Assembly (NCBI GenBank): GCA_012520945.1 | Contig: JAAYNH010000010.1 | Coordinates: 57,752-121,751, forward strand | Source of the DNA: Treponema sp. | Lineage (GTDB): Bacteria; Spirochaetota; Spirochaetia; Treponematales; Treponemataceae | DNA length: 64,000 bases | Reading direction: 5' to 3' | Part shown: positions 24,108-32,097 of the stretch, piece by piece | How positions within the stretch are numbered: position 1 is the stretch's first letter | Layout of the letters: every line of letters starts with the position of its first letter | The notes under the pieces: generated by a model | Databases searched by the model: none | What the model saw: only the letters and a program-made list of their open reading frames with translations | What the model was told of the DNA's origin: nothing | Made by a program: the position numbers and the translations under genes

Positions 24108-24755
24108 TTATTTAAATTTTGGAAATTCAATTTTAAAAGCAACGGAAAGCATGGAATTTTGAAGTGGCGAAGGAGAGTTTTCATGTAATAAATCGCCAAG
24201 TGAAAGTAAGGCTTTAATTTCAGGTCCTGCTTTCCAACCGTTATTTAGTTCATAAAGCCAGGCAAATGAAACACTTGGTAATAAAAAATTGCATTTTTCA
24301 TAAAATAGGCTGTTAATTTTTTTTATATCTTCTTGTTCGCTTTGTGTTACACCTTGTGATAAAAATCCGTAACGAAGTAAAAAGGCAAGTCCAACACCTG
24401 CAGAAAATGTTGATTTTCTTGCATAAAAATTAAATATTATCGGTAAGTCAACAAGACAGTTAAGTGCTAAAGCAGTTCTGTGTTCAATTTCAGCAGGGAA
24501 AATGTAATTTTCATTTTCGTCATAAAGCCAATAATTTGTAAAAAATTGTAATTGAGGTGAAAATGAAAACAATGGAGTAAATTTAATATTTGTACCTCCT
24601 CCAAGGGAAAACATAATTGGAGAAGGAGCACTGTTTTTATAAGTATTGAGAGAAGAAATTAAACCGATGTTTGCAAAAAAATCAGCACTAAAAGCAAAAA
24701 TGTGTAAATTTGCCATTGAGAATAATATAAATGTAAAAAGAATTTTTCTTTTCAT
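24108..24755 (-). CDS. Secreted beta-rich protein, possible outer-membrane barrel
   Basis: 215 residues. Signal peptide (MKRKILFTFILFSMANLHIFA), then alternating hydrophobic strands with Gly-rich turns (FSLGGGTNIKF, GVGLAFLLRYGF) and a terminal strand VAFKIEFPKFK. The pattern suggests a small barrel or periplasmic beta protein. One Cys pair (C in LNCLVDL and EKCNFLL) could be buried. No family recognised. AGGAAG precedes the ATG. Last gene of a three-gene envelope cluster with the lipoproteins at 24773 and 25956. Confidence 0.6.
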   Translation of the reverse strand: MKRKILFTFILFSMANLHIFAFSADFFANIGLISSLNTYKNSAPSPIMFSLGGGTNIKFTPLFSFSPQLQFFTNYWLYDENENYIFPAEIEHRTALALNCLVDLPIIFNFYARKSTFSAGVGLAFLLRYGFLSQGVTQSEQEDIKKINSLFYEKCNFLLPSVSFAWLYELNNGWKAGPEIKALLSLGDLLHENSPSPLQNSMLSVAFKIEFPKFK

Positions 24756-24772
24756 TGACTTCCTAAAATATT

Positions 24773-25909
24773 TTAGTACAAAATTTCTTCTAAATCAACT
24801 GTAATAAAGCCGGTACGACGAATTTTGAAAAATTCTTTTTCTTCAAAACCGCAAACTAAAATATTTTTGCATACTGCAATTTCCGTATAAAAAAAGTTTT
24901 TGGGTAATTTTGGCAATCTAAATGCAATTGTTTCGCCTGAGTTTAAAATGTATTTTTCCGGTAGACTTCCTGCAAAAAAAGTTGTGCCATCGGAAAAAAT
25001 AGCAATGGAAAAATTATCTTGTAAAATAGCTTTGCAAACGACAGGAAATGTGTTTGTCGCTTCTTCATCTAAATTATGGTTAATAAAACATGCAACTGTA
25101 TTTTCGTCATTTAATTTGCAATCAATTTGAAAATTTAGTGTTGAAGGCAAACGTTCAAGTAATTTTTTTAGTCTTAACGGTGCCTCATTAAAACTTTTAG
25201 GCATTAAAAGATTTCTAAAAACATCACAGCCAATAGATTCTATTTGTGCAGAAAAATCTTTACTAATTAAACCTACAGGAAATTTAATATATGAAAAAAT
25301 TATTTTTTCATTTTCATATGATTTTATATTTGCAAAAAAAACATTATCTTTGTGAACAAGTGAAATAATTTGAGCATCATTTGAAAGATTAAGTTGTTTT
25401 TTTTCTAATAAAGGATAAAAAATACCATTATCTATTTTAAATTGATACATAAAAGTGTTTGTGTTTTTTATTTTTGTTTCACTGAAAAAATCATTATGGT
25501 AAACAGAAAAAATGGTTTTATCATTAAGTATAAAAAGAGAATCAACGGTTGAATTTGAAAAAATTGTTTCATCTTTAAAAAGCTTTATGTCATTTGTGTT
25601 TGAGTCAAATAATAAAAAACCAAGACGATTAACAGCAAAAATACTGTTTTGACCACTTTGTATTGCTTTTGAAATTCTAGTGGCTTGTGACCATGGTTTG
25701 TCAAAAACTTCAGGAATGTTTTTAACTTCAGTTATTGGTAAAAAATTGTCTTTTGTAAAATAATACCATCTATGATTTTGCAATTTTTTTTCAGAAAATT
25801 TTGCATTTAACGACGTAGTTAAATTATCGTTTTTTTTGCAAGAAGAAAAAATTGCAATCATTAAAAAAGAAATTGTAAAAATTGATTCAAATGTTTTTTT
25901 CAGTTTCAT
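24773..25909 (-). CDS. Lipoprotein of unknown function, beta-propeller-like
   Basis: 378 residues from the ATG at 25909, where a lipoprotein signal (MKLKKTFESIFTISFLMIAI, Cys in FSSC) begins. A longer in-frame extension upstream would overlap the preceding gene and lacks a signal sequence. The mature protein repeats short beta segments with NxxFAVN and FxxSVYHND, suggesting a propeller, but no family is recognised. No Shine-Dalgarno is seen; GATAAT lies 9 nt upstream of the start. 17 nt separate it from the barrel-like gene. Confidence 0.65.
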   Translation of the reverse strand: MKLKKTFESIFTISFLMIAIFSSCKKNDNLTTSLNAKFSEKKLQNHRWYYFTKDNFLPITEVKNIPEVFDKPWSQATRISKAIQSGQNSIFAVNRLGFLLFDSNTNDIKLFKDETIFSNSTVDSLFILNDKTIFSVYHNDFFSETKIKNTNTFMYQFKIDNGIFYPLLEKKQLNLSNDAQIISLVHKDNVFFANIKSYENEKIIFSYIKFPVGLISKDFSAQIESIGCDVFRNLLMPKSFNEAPLRLKKLLERLPSTLNFQIDCKLNDENTVACFINHNLDEEATNTFPVVCKAILQDNFSIAIFSDGTTFFAGSLPEKYILNSGETIAFRLPKLPKNFFYTEIAVCKNILVCGFEEKEFFKIRRTGFITVDLEEILY

Positions 25910-25955
25910 TGTATTTAAATTATCGACAAAAAATAAAAGGTGGTGAGGAGATTTT

Positions 25956-26486
25956 TTATTTAAGAACTTTAATTGAATAAACTGAAAAATTTTTACTTGC
26001 AATATGTTGAACAATTTTATCTTGGTCAATTTTTGCAATTTCTTCATCGCTAAATTGTGTAATTTTTTCATAAAGTTTTTGCCAATTAAAAAGCGAACAG
26101 TGATGCAAAACATCGCTGACAGATTCATTGCTTTGACAAACTACGCGTATAAAAACTTGTGCACAAAATCCGCCTGCTGCATCGTTAGATTTTATTTGTG
26201 GAAAAATACATCCGGTAACTGTGCGAGAGTTTTGTTGTATATTTGGAATAAAGAAAACAGGATTTTGTTTTTTTTCACATAAAAGAGAAAAATTTTGTTG
26301 AGCTACAGTTTCAAGACATTGTAAATTATTATGTTTGTCAAAATAAAAGTATGTGCCGGCTACAGAATTTTTTAAGTTTAATATATGTGTTGTAAATTCT
26401 TGTGAACATGAAGAAAAAAATAAAAATCCCGAAAAAGTGAAAAATATAATTATTTTTTTTATCTGACTAAAATAATATTGAGCCAT
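25956..26486 (-). CDS. Small lipoprotein of unknown function
   Basis: 176 residues with a lipoprotein signal (lipobox FSSC, residue about 27). The mature part has a beta segment (VAGTYFYFDKHNNLQC) and ends in helices (SDEEIAKIDQDKIVQHI). Cys-rich for its size (CSQ, CLE, CEK, CIF, CAQ, CQS, CSL), which hints at disulfides. GGAGGG 3 nt before the ATG supports the start. First gene of the envelope cluster that continues with 24773 and 24108. No family recognised. Confidence 0.6.
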   Translation of the reverse strand: MAQYYFSQIKKIIIFFTFSGFLFFSSCSQEFTTHILNLKNSVAGTYFYFDKHNNLQCLETVAQQNFSLLCEKKQNPVFFIPNIQQNSRTVTGCIFPQIKSNDAAGGFCAQVFIRVVCQSNESVSDVLHHCSLFNWQKLYEKITQFSDEEIAKIDQDKIVQHIASKNFSVYSIKVLK

Positions 26487-26505
26487 CTTCCCTCCAAATA
26501 ATTTG

Positions 26506-26526
26506 CAAGTTTGTAATTTAAACTTG
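26506..26526. promoter_or_regulatory. Inverted repeat upstream of the 26486 lipoprotein
   Basis: CAAGTTT (26506-26512), 7-nt spacer, AAACTTG (26520-26526), a perfect 7-bp palindrome about 20 nt upstream of the lipoprotein start on the minus strand. Shape fits an operator for a dimeric repressor, or a 5' UTR hairpin. Confidence 0.35.
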
Positions 26527-26628
26527 ATTATGAGTAGCGAGTCGTTATTATTGCCGAACTGCTATATTTTTTTTAACTTAAAGTTTTTCATGCAGTTATT
26601 TAATATATGGAAAAAAAATGTAATTTTT

Positions 26629-26635
26629 GGGGGGG
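26629..26635 (+). repeat. Homopolymeric G7 tract upstream of cmk
   Basis: Seven consecutive G residues in an otherwise A/T-rich intergenic region, 53 bp before the cmk -10 element. The 26487-26699 region otherwise contains only the inverted repeat at 26506 and the cmk promoter; I see no gene in it. Confidence 0.8.
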
Positions 26636-26687
26636 AATTTATAAACTATCTTTATGTTTTTCCATTCCATAAATTTTTGTTTTACTG

Positions 26688-26693
26688 TACAAT
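26688..26693 (+). promoter_or_regulatory. cmk -10 element predicting a leaderless mRNA
   Basis: TACAAT, then 6 nt to the ATG at 26700. No good -35 at 16-18 bp and no Shine-Dalgarno. Confidence 0.45.
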
Positions 26694-26699
26694 GAAGTT

Positions 26700-27332
26700 A
26701 TGATTATAGCTATTGACGGACCTGCAGGAACAGGAAAAAGTACAGTTGCAAAAATTATTGCACAGCATTATGGTATTGTTTTTTTAAATTCAGGAAGTTT
26801 TTACAGGGCAATTACATTGGCACTTTTACGAGCTGAAAAAGATTTATCTAATGTTGATGATGTTTGCAATTTTGCTTCTGAACTAAAAATGGAATATGTA
26901 AACGGTCGTGTTGTATTAAATGATGAAGATGTTGAAGATTTACTTCATTCTCCGGAAATTGACTTGAATGCGTCTAAGGTTTCTTCTATTGTGCCTTTAC
27001 GTGATATAGTTAATAAAAAATTACGTAAAATTGCTCAGCGTGAAAGTATTGTCTGTGAAGGTCGAGACATGACAACTGTGGTTTTCCCGAATGCAGATTA
27101 TAAGTTTTATTTGGATGCTTCCATAGATGTTCAAGCTATGAGACGTTTTAAACAAGGTGTTTCAAATCTTTCATATGAGGAAGTAAAGGCACAAATAATT
27201 CAAAGAGATAAGATGGATAAAGCAAAGATTGTCGGGGCATTAAAGATAGCAGAAGATGCAACATACATCGATACTTCCGACTTGACGATTGAGCAAGTTT
27301 GTGCAATAATATATAACAAAATTCATTCTTAA
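26700..27332 (+). CDS. cmk: Cytidylate kinase
   Basis: Phosphorylates CMP and dCMP to the diphosphates. 210 residues, slightly short for the family. P-loop DGPAGTGKSTVA at the N-terminus, FLNSGSFYRA (the Ser/Arg CMP-binding region; usually DTGAMYRA), and CEGRDMTTVVFP (usually GRDIGT.VFP). The substrate-binding GRDxxTxVFP loop is clear. It is followed by rpsA after 11 nt, the classic cmk-rpsA pair. Confidence 0.93.
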   Translation: MIIAIDGPAGTGKSTVAKIIAQHYGIVFLNSGSFYRAITLALLRAEKDLSNVDDVCNFASELKMEYVNGRVVLNDEDVEDLLHSPEIDLNASKVSSIVPLRDIVNKKLRKIAQRESIVCEGRDMTTVVFPNADYKFYLDASIDVQAMRRFKQGVSNLSYEEVKAQIIQRDKMDKAKIVGALKIAEDATYIDTSDLTIEQVCAIIYNKIHS

Positions 27333-27343
27333 AAGGAATTTCT

Positions 27344-29062
27344 ATGGATAAGATGGAAGTGGAAGTGAATGAAACTCTTAATACAAAAGAGGACATTCAA
27401 ACACAATTTATGGAAGAGTACATGAAAAGTTTTGAGTCTTTGGAAGAAGGCCAGCTTGTTGAAGGTACTGTAGTTCAAGTTACACCTGAACATGTGTTTA
27501 TTGATGTTGGTTATAAATCCGAAGGTAAAATTCCAACATCCGAGTTTTCAGAATTGCCGAATATTGGCGATGTTGTTAGTGTTGTTCTCATTCAAAGAGA
27601 AAATAAACATGGCGAAGTTATTGTTTCAAAGTCGAAAGCTGATGTAAAAGCTCTTTGGAAAAATCTTCGAGTTGCATTTCAAGAAAAAACTCCGGTTGAC
27701 GGCACAATCACTAAGATAATTAAAGGTGGTTATGAAGTTAATTTGGGTAGCGATATAAAAGCTTTCTTGCCAATTAGTCAGTCAGACAGTACAAAAATTG
27801 AAAAGCCGGAAAAGCTTATCGATGTGGAAAGTAAATTTTACATTGAACGCCTTTATTCTGATAATAAAGCAAATGTTGTTGTAAATCGTCGCAAATATAT
27901 TGAAAAAATGATTGATAAAAATCGTGAGGAATTTTTCAATAATGTGGAAATCGGTGCAACAGTTAAAGGCACTGTAAAAAGTTTTACAAGTTTTGGTGCA
28001 TTTATAGATTTGGGCGGTTTTGACGGTCTTCTTCATATTAATGATATGAGTTGGGGACACGTAACACGACCGAAAGATTTTGTAAAAAAAGGACAAGAAC
28101 TTGAACTTAAGGTTATTCGTTTGGATCCTAATGAAAAGCGTATTAATCTTTCTTTGAAACATTTTACGGAAGATCCGTGGTTACATTTTGAAGACAAGTT
28201 TAATGTAAATGATGTTGTAAAAGCCAAAGTTACTAAACTTACGGAATTCGGTGCATTTATTGAATTGGAAGAAGGCATTGAAGGACTTGCACATATTAGT
28301 GAATTCAGTTGGGTTAAAAAAATTAATAAACCGGCAGATATGGTTACAGTCGGTCAAGAAGTGGACTGCATGATTCTTGGTTATGATATTCAGGCTGGTC
28401 GCGTATCTCTTGGTCTCAAGCAAGTTACGGAAAATCCATGGGATTCTGTTTTGGAAAAATATCCGGTAGGAACAAAGCTCACAAAAAAAGTTGTTAAACT
28501 TACAAATGCCGGTGCATTTATTGAATTGGAAGAAGGTATTGATGCATTCTTACATGTAGATGATATTTCATGGACAAAGAAAGTTAAACATCCCGGTAGT
28601 GAATTGGAAGTTGGCAAAGAATATGAAGTTGTTATTATTGAAACTGATGCGGAAAATCATAAAATCCGTGTAGGTATTAAACAACTTACAGAAGATCCAT
28701 GGGGAAAATTCCTTGACGAGCATCCTGTAGGTTCAACTTTAGAAGGTGAAGTTGTTTCAATTACGGATTTTGGTTTGTTTGTTCGTGCTCAGGGTGGAAT
28801 TGAAGGTCTTGTAAATAAACAAAATCTTTTGGAAAATAGAGATGATGTTTTTGAAGAAGTTATCAAAAAATATAACGTTGGCGATAAAATTAATGTTTTT
28901 GTAGCAGATGTTAAACCTAACAAACAGCAAGCGGCTTTCAGTGTGCGTGAATTTAAACGAAAACAACAACGCGATGAAATTTCTCAGTATATGACAGCAT
29001 CAAGCGGTGATGATGAAAGTGCATATAATCCTTTTGCAGATTTGTTAAAAAAAGGCAAATAA
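27344..29062 (+). CDS. rpsA: 30S ribosomal protein S1
   Basis: 572 residues with six S1 OB-fold repeats at about 35-100, 115-185, 203-270, 288-357, 375-445 and 462-535. Repeats 3-5 keep the strongest consensus (GAFIDLGGFDGLLHINDMSW, GAFIELEEGIEGLAHISEFSW). S1 binds mRNA leaders on the 30S subunit and helps unfold them. AAGGAA lies 7 nt before the ATG. The gene follows cmk. If many mRNAs here are leaderless as proposed, S1 dependence of initiation would differ between transcript classes. Confidence 0.95.
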   Translation: MDKMEVEVNETLNTKEDIQTQFMEEYMKSFESLEEGQLVEGTVVQVTPEHVFIDVGYKSEGKIPTSEFSELPNIGDVVSVVLIQRENKHGEVIVSKSKADVKALWKNLRVAFQEKTPVDGTITKIIKGGYEVNLGSDIKAFLPISQSDSTKIEKPEKLIDVESKFYIERLYSDNKANVVVNRRKYIEKMIDKNREEFFNNVEIGATVKGTVKSFTSFGAFIDLGGFDGLLHINDMSWGHVTRPKDFVKKGQELELKVIRLDPNEKRINLSLKHFTEDPWLHFEDKFNVNDVVKAKVTKLTEFGAFIELEEGIEGLAHISEFSWVKKINKPADMVTVGQEVDCMILGYDIQAGRVSLGLKQVTENPWDSVLEKYPVGTKLTKKVVKLTNAGAFIELEEGIDAFLHVDDISWTKKVKHPGSELEVGKEYEVVIIETDAENHKIRVGIKQLTEDPWGKFLDEHPVGSTLEGEVVSITDFGLFVRAQGGIEGLVNKQNLLENRDDVFEEVIKKYNVGDKINVFVADVKPNKQQAAFSVREFKRKQQRDEISQYMTASSGDDESAYNPFADLLKKGK

Positions 29063-29085
29063 ATAAGGAAAGTTGAGCGTATTCA

Positions 29086-30603
29086 ATGCCGTCGAAGACT
29101 ATCGATGTTGAAAAGTTAAATACTCTCATTGAAATCAACACACTTATAAGTTCAAGTTATTCTGATGTAAATGCATTGCTTGTTTATATTCTTGAATCGG
29201 CAATGCGACTTGTTGAGTGTGAATCATCTTCTTTGTTGCTTTTGCATGAGGGAGAAGATGATTTACGTTTTGAAGTTGCTCTTGGACCAAAAGGTGTTGA
29301 GTGTTTGGGAATTCCTGTAAGTCGAGAAGGTAGCATTGCCGGTTGGGTCGTAAAGAATAACAAAAGTTTAATCATTGATGATGCTGTTACTGATGAAAGA
29401 TTTTACTCTGCTGTTCAGGATAAAACAGGTTATGTAACCAAAACGATGATAGCTGTTCCGATGCGAGTTCATAATAAATGTGTTGGTGTTATTGAGCTAT
29501 TGAATAAAAAAGGCAATCAAAGATTTACGCACAGTGATTTGGAAATTATTGAGCTGTTGAGTAATCAAGCAAGTATTGCATATCAAAATGCTGACACTTA
29601 TCAACGAGCACGGAATGAAATTCGTGTTTTGCAAAATAAAATTACTGCCGGTAGCGAATATCATACTTTTATTGCTGAAAGTTCAAAAGTAAAGGATTTG
29701 GTTGAAGTAATTGATAAAGTAGCAATAACGAATTCTTCTGTTTTGATTCTTGGAGAAAGTGGTGTCGGAAAAGAATTATTTGCTGAACAAATTCATTTGA
29801 AAAGTTTGCGTAATAAAAAACCTTTTGTTAGGGTGAATTGTGCGGCACTTTCTCCGACATTGCTTGAAAGTGAGCTTTTTGGGCATGTTAAAGGTGCATT
29901 TACAGATGCACACAGTGATCGCAAAGGTCGTTTTGAAATGGCAAATGGCGGTACGCTGTTCTTAGATGAAATAGGTGAGTTGCCACTTGATTTACAAGTA
30001 AAACTTTTGCGTGTAATTCAGTCGCGCAGTTTTGAAAAAGTCGGTTCAAGTGAAACACTAACTGTTGATGTTCGTATTATTGCGGCAACAAATCGTGATA
30101 TTGAACAAATGGTTGCTGAGGGCAAATTCAGAAGTGATTTGTATTACCGACTGAATGTTTTGCCACTTTATGTGCCACCTCTAAGACAACGCAAAGAAGA
30201 TATTATGCCTTTAGCAATGTATTTTTGTAGTAAATTCAGTGCGGAAACAAAAAAAGATTTTATAGGATTTACCCAAGATACTATTGATACTTTACATACG
30301 TATTTTTGGCCGGGTAACGTTCGCGAACTGGAAAATTCAATTGAACGTTCGTGTGTTTTGGGTAAACCTCCGTTGATTACTGCGAAAGATTTGCGTTTAA
30401 ATGTAAAAAATGACAATGAAATGGAAGAAGAATTAATGGACGGTGATGATAAGACTTTGAAAGCCGCTTTGTTTCGTTTTAAAAAAGCATATGTTACGAA
30501 GGTTTTAGCAGATGCAAATTGGAATCAAACAGAAGCGGGAAAAGTTTTAGGAATACAAAGAACATATGTTTCAAGGCTTATGAATGAGTTGGAAATTCGC
30601 TGA
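29086..30603 (+). CDS. Sigma-54-dependent transcriptional activator with GAF domain
   Basis: 505 residues: an N-terminal GAF sensor (about 10-165), a central AAA+ sigma-54 interaction domain (about 195-430) and a C-terminal Fis-type helix-turn-helix (about 470-505; WNQTEAGKVLGIQRTYVSRLMNELEI). Walker A is GESGVGKE, Walker B FLDEIGELPLD. The sigma-54-contacting loop reads GAFTDA instead of GAFTGA. There is no receiver domain, so it senses a ligand or redox/gas signal directly (NifA/FhlA-like layout). AAGGAAA lies 13-14 nt upstream, further than usual. The target genes are not evident; I saw no clear -24/-12 promoter. Confidence 0.93.
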   Translation: MPSKTIDVEKLNTLIEINTLISSSYSDVNALLVYILESAMRLVECESSSLLLLHEGEDDLRFEVALGPKGVECLGIPVSREGSIAGWVVKNNKSLIIDDAVTDERFYSAVQDKTGYVTKTMIAVPMRVHNKCVGVIELLNKKGNQRFTHSDLEIIELLSNQASIAYQNADTYQRARNEIRVLQNKITAGSEYHTFIAESSKVKDLVEVIDKVAITNSSVLILGESGVGKELFAEQIHLKSLRNKKPFVRVNCAALSPTLLESELFGHVKGAFTDAHSDRKGRFEMANGGTLFLDEIGELPLDLQVKLLRVIQSRSFEKVGSSETLTVDVRIIAATNRDIEQMVAEGKFRSDLYYRLNVLPLYVPPLRQRKEDIMPLAMYFCSKFSAETKKDFIGFTQDTIDTLHTYFWPGNVRELENSIERSCVLGKPPLITAKDLRLNVKNDNEMEEELMDGDDKTLKAALFRFKKAYVTKVLADANWNQTEAGKVLGIQRTYVSRLMNELEIR

Positions 30604-30620
30604 AAAAGGAGCAATAAATA

Positions 30621-31313
30621 ATGGCAAAAGAAAAAGATATTGTTGAAAAAAAGACTTTATCTGAAAAACTAAATGTTTTTCTTACAAAATATGGAAAGGT
30701 TTTTGTTATCGTAGTATTGATAATGATTGTGTCTGCTATAGCAATAGGTGTTTTTAATTATGTGCAAAATAAAAAAATACAATCCGGTTTTGCTATATTC
30801 GATGAAATTACGTTTGCATTTGAAAATGCACGTAAAGATTTATCGGGTGAAGAATTAAAGGTAAAAGAAACTGAGCTTTTGACAAAGGCCTTAGAATTGG
30901 CAGATAAAAATGCAAAAAATGGTCTTGGTGCCCGTGCTTATATGTTTGCCGCTGATATTGAATTTCAAGCAAAGAATTTTGAAAATGCTGTTTCAAATTG
31001 GATAAAAGCTGCACAGGCCAATAAAAAATCATATACGGCAGCTTTAGCATATTATAATGCGGCAGTTGCTTCAGAAGAACTGAATGATAATGAAGGAGCC
31101 ATAAAATATTTTGGTTTGGCAGTTAATAATGAAGATTTTGCGCTTGTGAACAAAGCATTGTTCAATCTTGGTCGTGTGCAAGAAGCAAATAATGCTTTTG
31201 CTGATGCTGTTGTAACGTATAATAAATTGTGTGATGCAAGTCCTGACAATTCATATGCACAACTTGCAAAATCAAGAATTATAGCTTTACAGGCTGAAGG
31301 AAAAGTAGAATAA
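30621..31313 (+). CDS. Membrane-anchored TPR protein
   Basis: 230 residues. A cytoplasmic N-terminus (about 25 residues) and one transmembrane helix (about 28-52; VFVIVVLIMIVSAIAIGVFNYV) precede tetratricopeptide-like helices (about 75-225; ARAYMFAADIEFQAKNFENAVSNWIKAAQANKK, ALAYYNAAVASEELNDNEGAIKYFGLA). The layout resembles YfgM-type inner-membrane TPR proteins that assist secreted proteins, but similarity by eye is structural only. GGAG lies 10 nt upstream of the ATG. Confidence 0.75.
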   Translation: MAKEKDIVEKKTLSEKLNVFLTKYGKVFVIVVLIMIVSAIAIGVFNYVQNKKIQSGFAIFDEITFAFENARKDLSGEELKVKETELLTKALELADKNAKNGLGARAYMFAADIEFQAKNFENAVSNWIKAAQANKKSYTAALAYYNAAVASEELNDNEGAIKYFGLAVNNEDFALVNKALFNLGRVQEANNAFADAVVTYNKLCDASPDNSYAQLAKSRIIALQAEGKVE

Positions 31314-31333
31314 ATCTACATTTTTAATTGGAA

Positions 31334-32095
31334 ATGACAAAAGGCAGTTCCCAATTATTTGAAATTATTTTAATTATATCATTATGTTTTTCCTTGTGTA
31401 CTTGCGGTTTGGAAGTATATGAGGAAAATATGTTATATGCACCACGAGATTCAGGTTACCGTGCAGGAGAGCCGGACCCATCTTTTCGTACATTTATCTT
31501 TACAACATCTGAAGACTATAAAGACTCATATTTGGAATATCCTAATAATGAAAATGTTTATTTGAATTTTCAAGGCACAAAAGTTTTTTATCGCATTTAT
31601 AATAGCTTGACTGCATTAAATAGTGATAGATATAGTATCGAATCGGTAAATGCTGAATTTTCAAGTGCCGGTGCGAATAGAGCTATTACTTTGGGTTTTA
31701 AGGAAATTTCTAAATTTACGCCTAAGACGAGTAAAGTTTCGTATTTTAAAGTTGCAAATTCAGATAAGGATAAAAATGTTGAAATACGTGTTTATCCTGA
31801 AGCTGAATATCAAGTGGGCTTTTTTTTAGGAAAAGAACCAATGTGTGATTATGAAAATAATATTATCGTTCCGTATAGAAGTTTGGGTTCTGCACAAAAA
31901 GATTTTAATTTTTTTGAAGATACAGATAAAAATCCTAAAAAAGAAGACGAAGATGTTAATTTTAGTGAAAATTCAGATGTTACTGAAGGTGCTTGGTACA
32001 TTGCGGCATATGCAGCCAGCTATGCAATAAATGTGTCATTTAATAATGTTTATAGCCAACTTTTGGATTTGGGTTACATTAAAATTGAGGAATAA
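31334..32095 (+). CDS. Putative lipoprotein of unknown function
   Basis: About 253 residues. The N-terminus is a signal peptide ([17 protein letters not shown]) with a spirochaete-style lipobox; either of the last two cysteines could be lipidated. The mature protein has many Tyr/Phe/Ser strands and an acidic patch near the end ([15 protein letters not shown]). The start is uncertain: ATG at 31334 is taken, TTG at 31328 is also in frame, and neither has a Shine-Dalgarno. It ends 2 nt before uvrA, so it is co-transcribed. No family recognised. Confidence 0.65.
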   Translation: MTKGSSQLFEIILIISLCFSLCTCGLEVYEENMLYAPRDSGYRAGEPDPSFRTFIFTTSEDYKDSYLEYPNNENVYLNFQGTKVFYRIYNSLTALNSDRYSIESVNAEFSSAGANRAITLGFKEISKFTPKTSKVSYFKVANSDKDKNVEIRVYPEAEYQVGFFLGKEPMCDYENNIIVPYRSLGSAQKDFNFFEDTDKNPKKEDEDVNFSENSDVTEGAWYIAAYAASYAINVSFNNVYSQLLDLGYIKIEE

Positions 32096-32097
32096 TT

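Noticed and set aside
25910-26128. Longer start of the 24773 lipoprotein gene
   Set aside because: The extension overlaps the upstream lipoprotein gene and would bury the lipoprotein signal peptide inside the protein.
26503-26703. Possible 66-residue coding frame ahead of cmk
   Set aside because: No ribosome site, no recognisable protein, and it covers the G7 tract, the palindrome and the cmk promoter. It reads as intergenic DNA.
31306-31320. Hairpin GTAGA/TCTAC after the TPR gene as a terminator
   Set aside because: Only 5 bp with a short T run, and it lies within a run of genes that appear co-transcribed.
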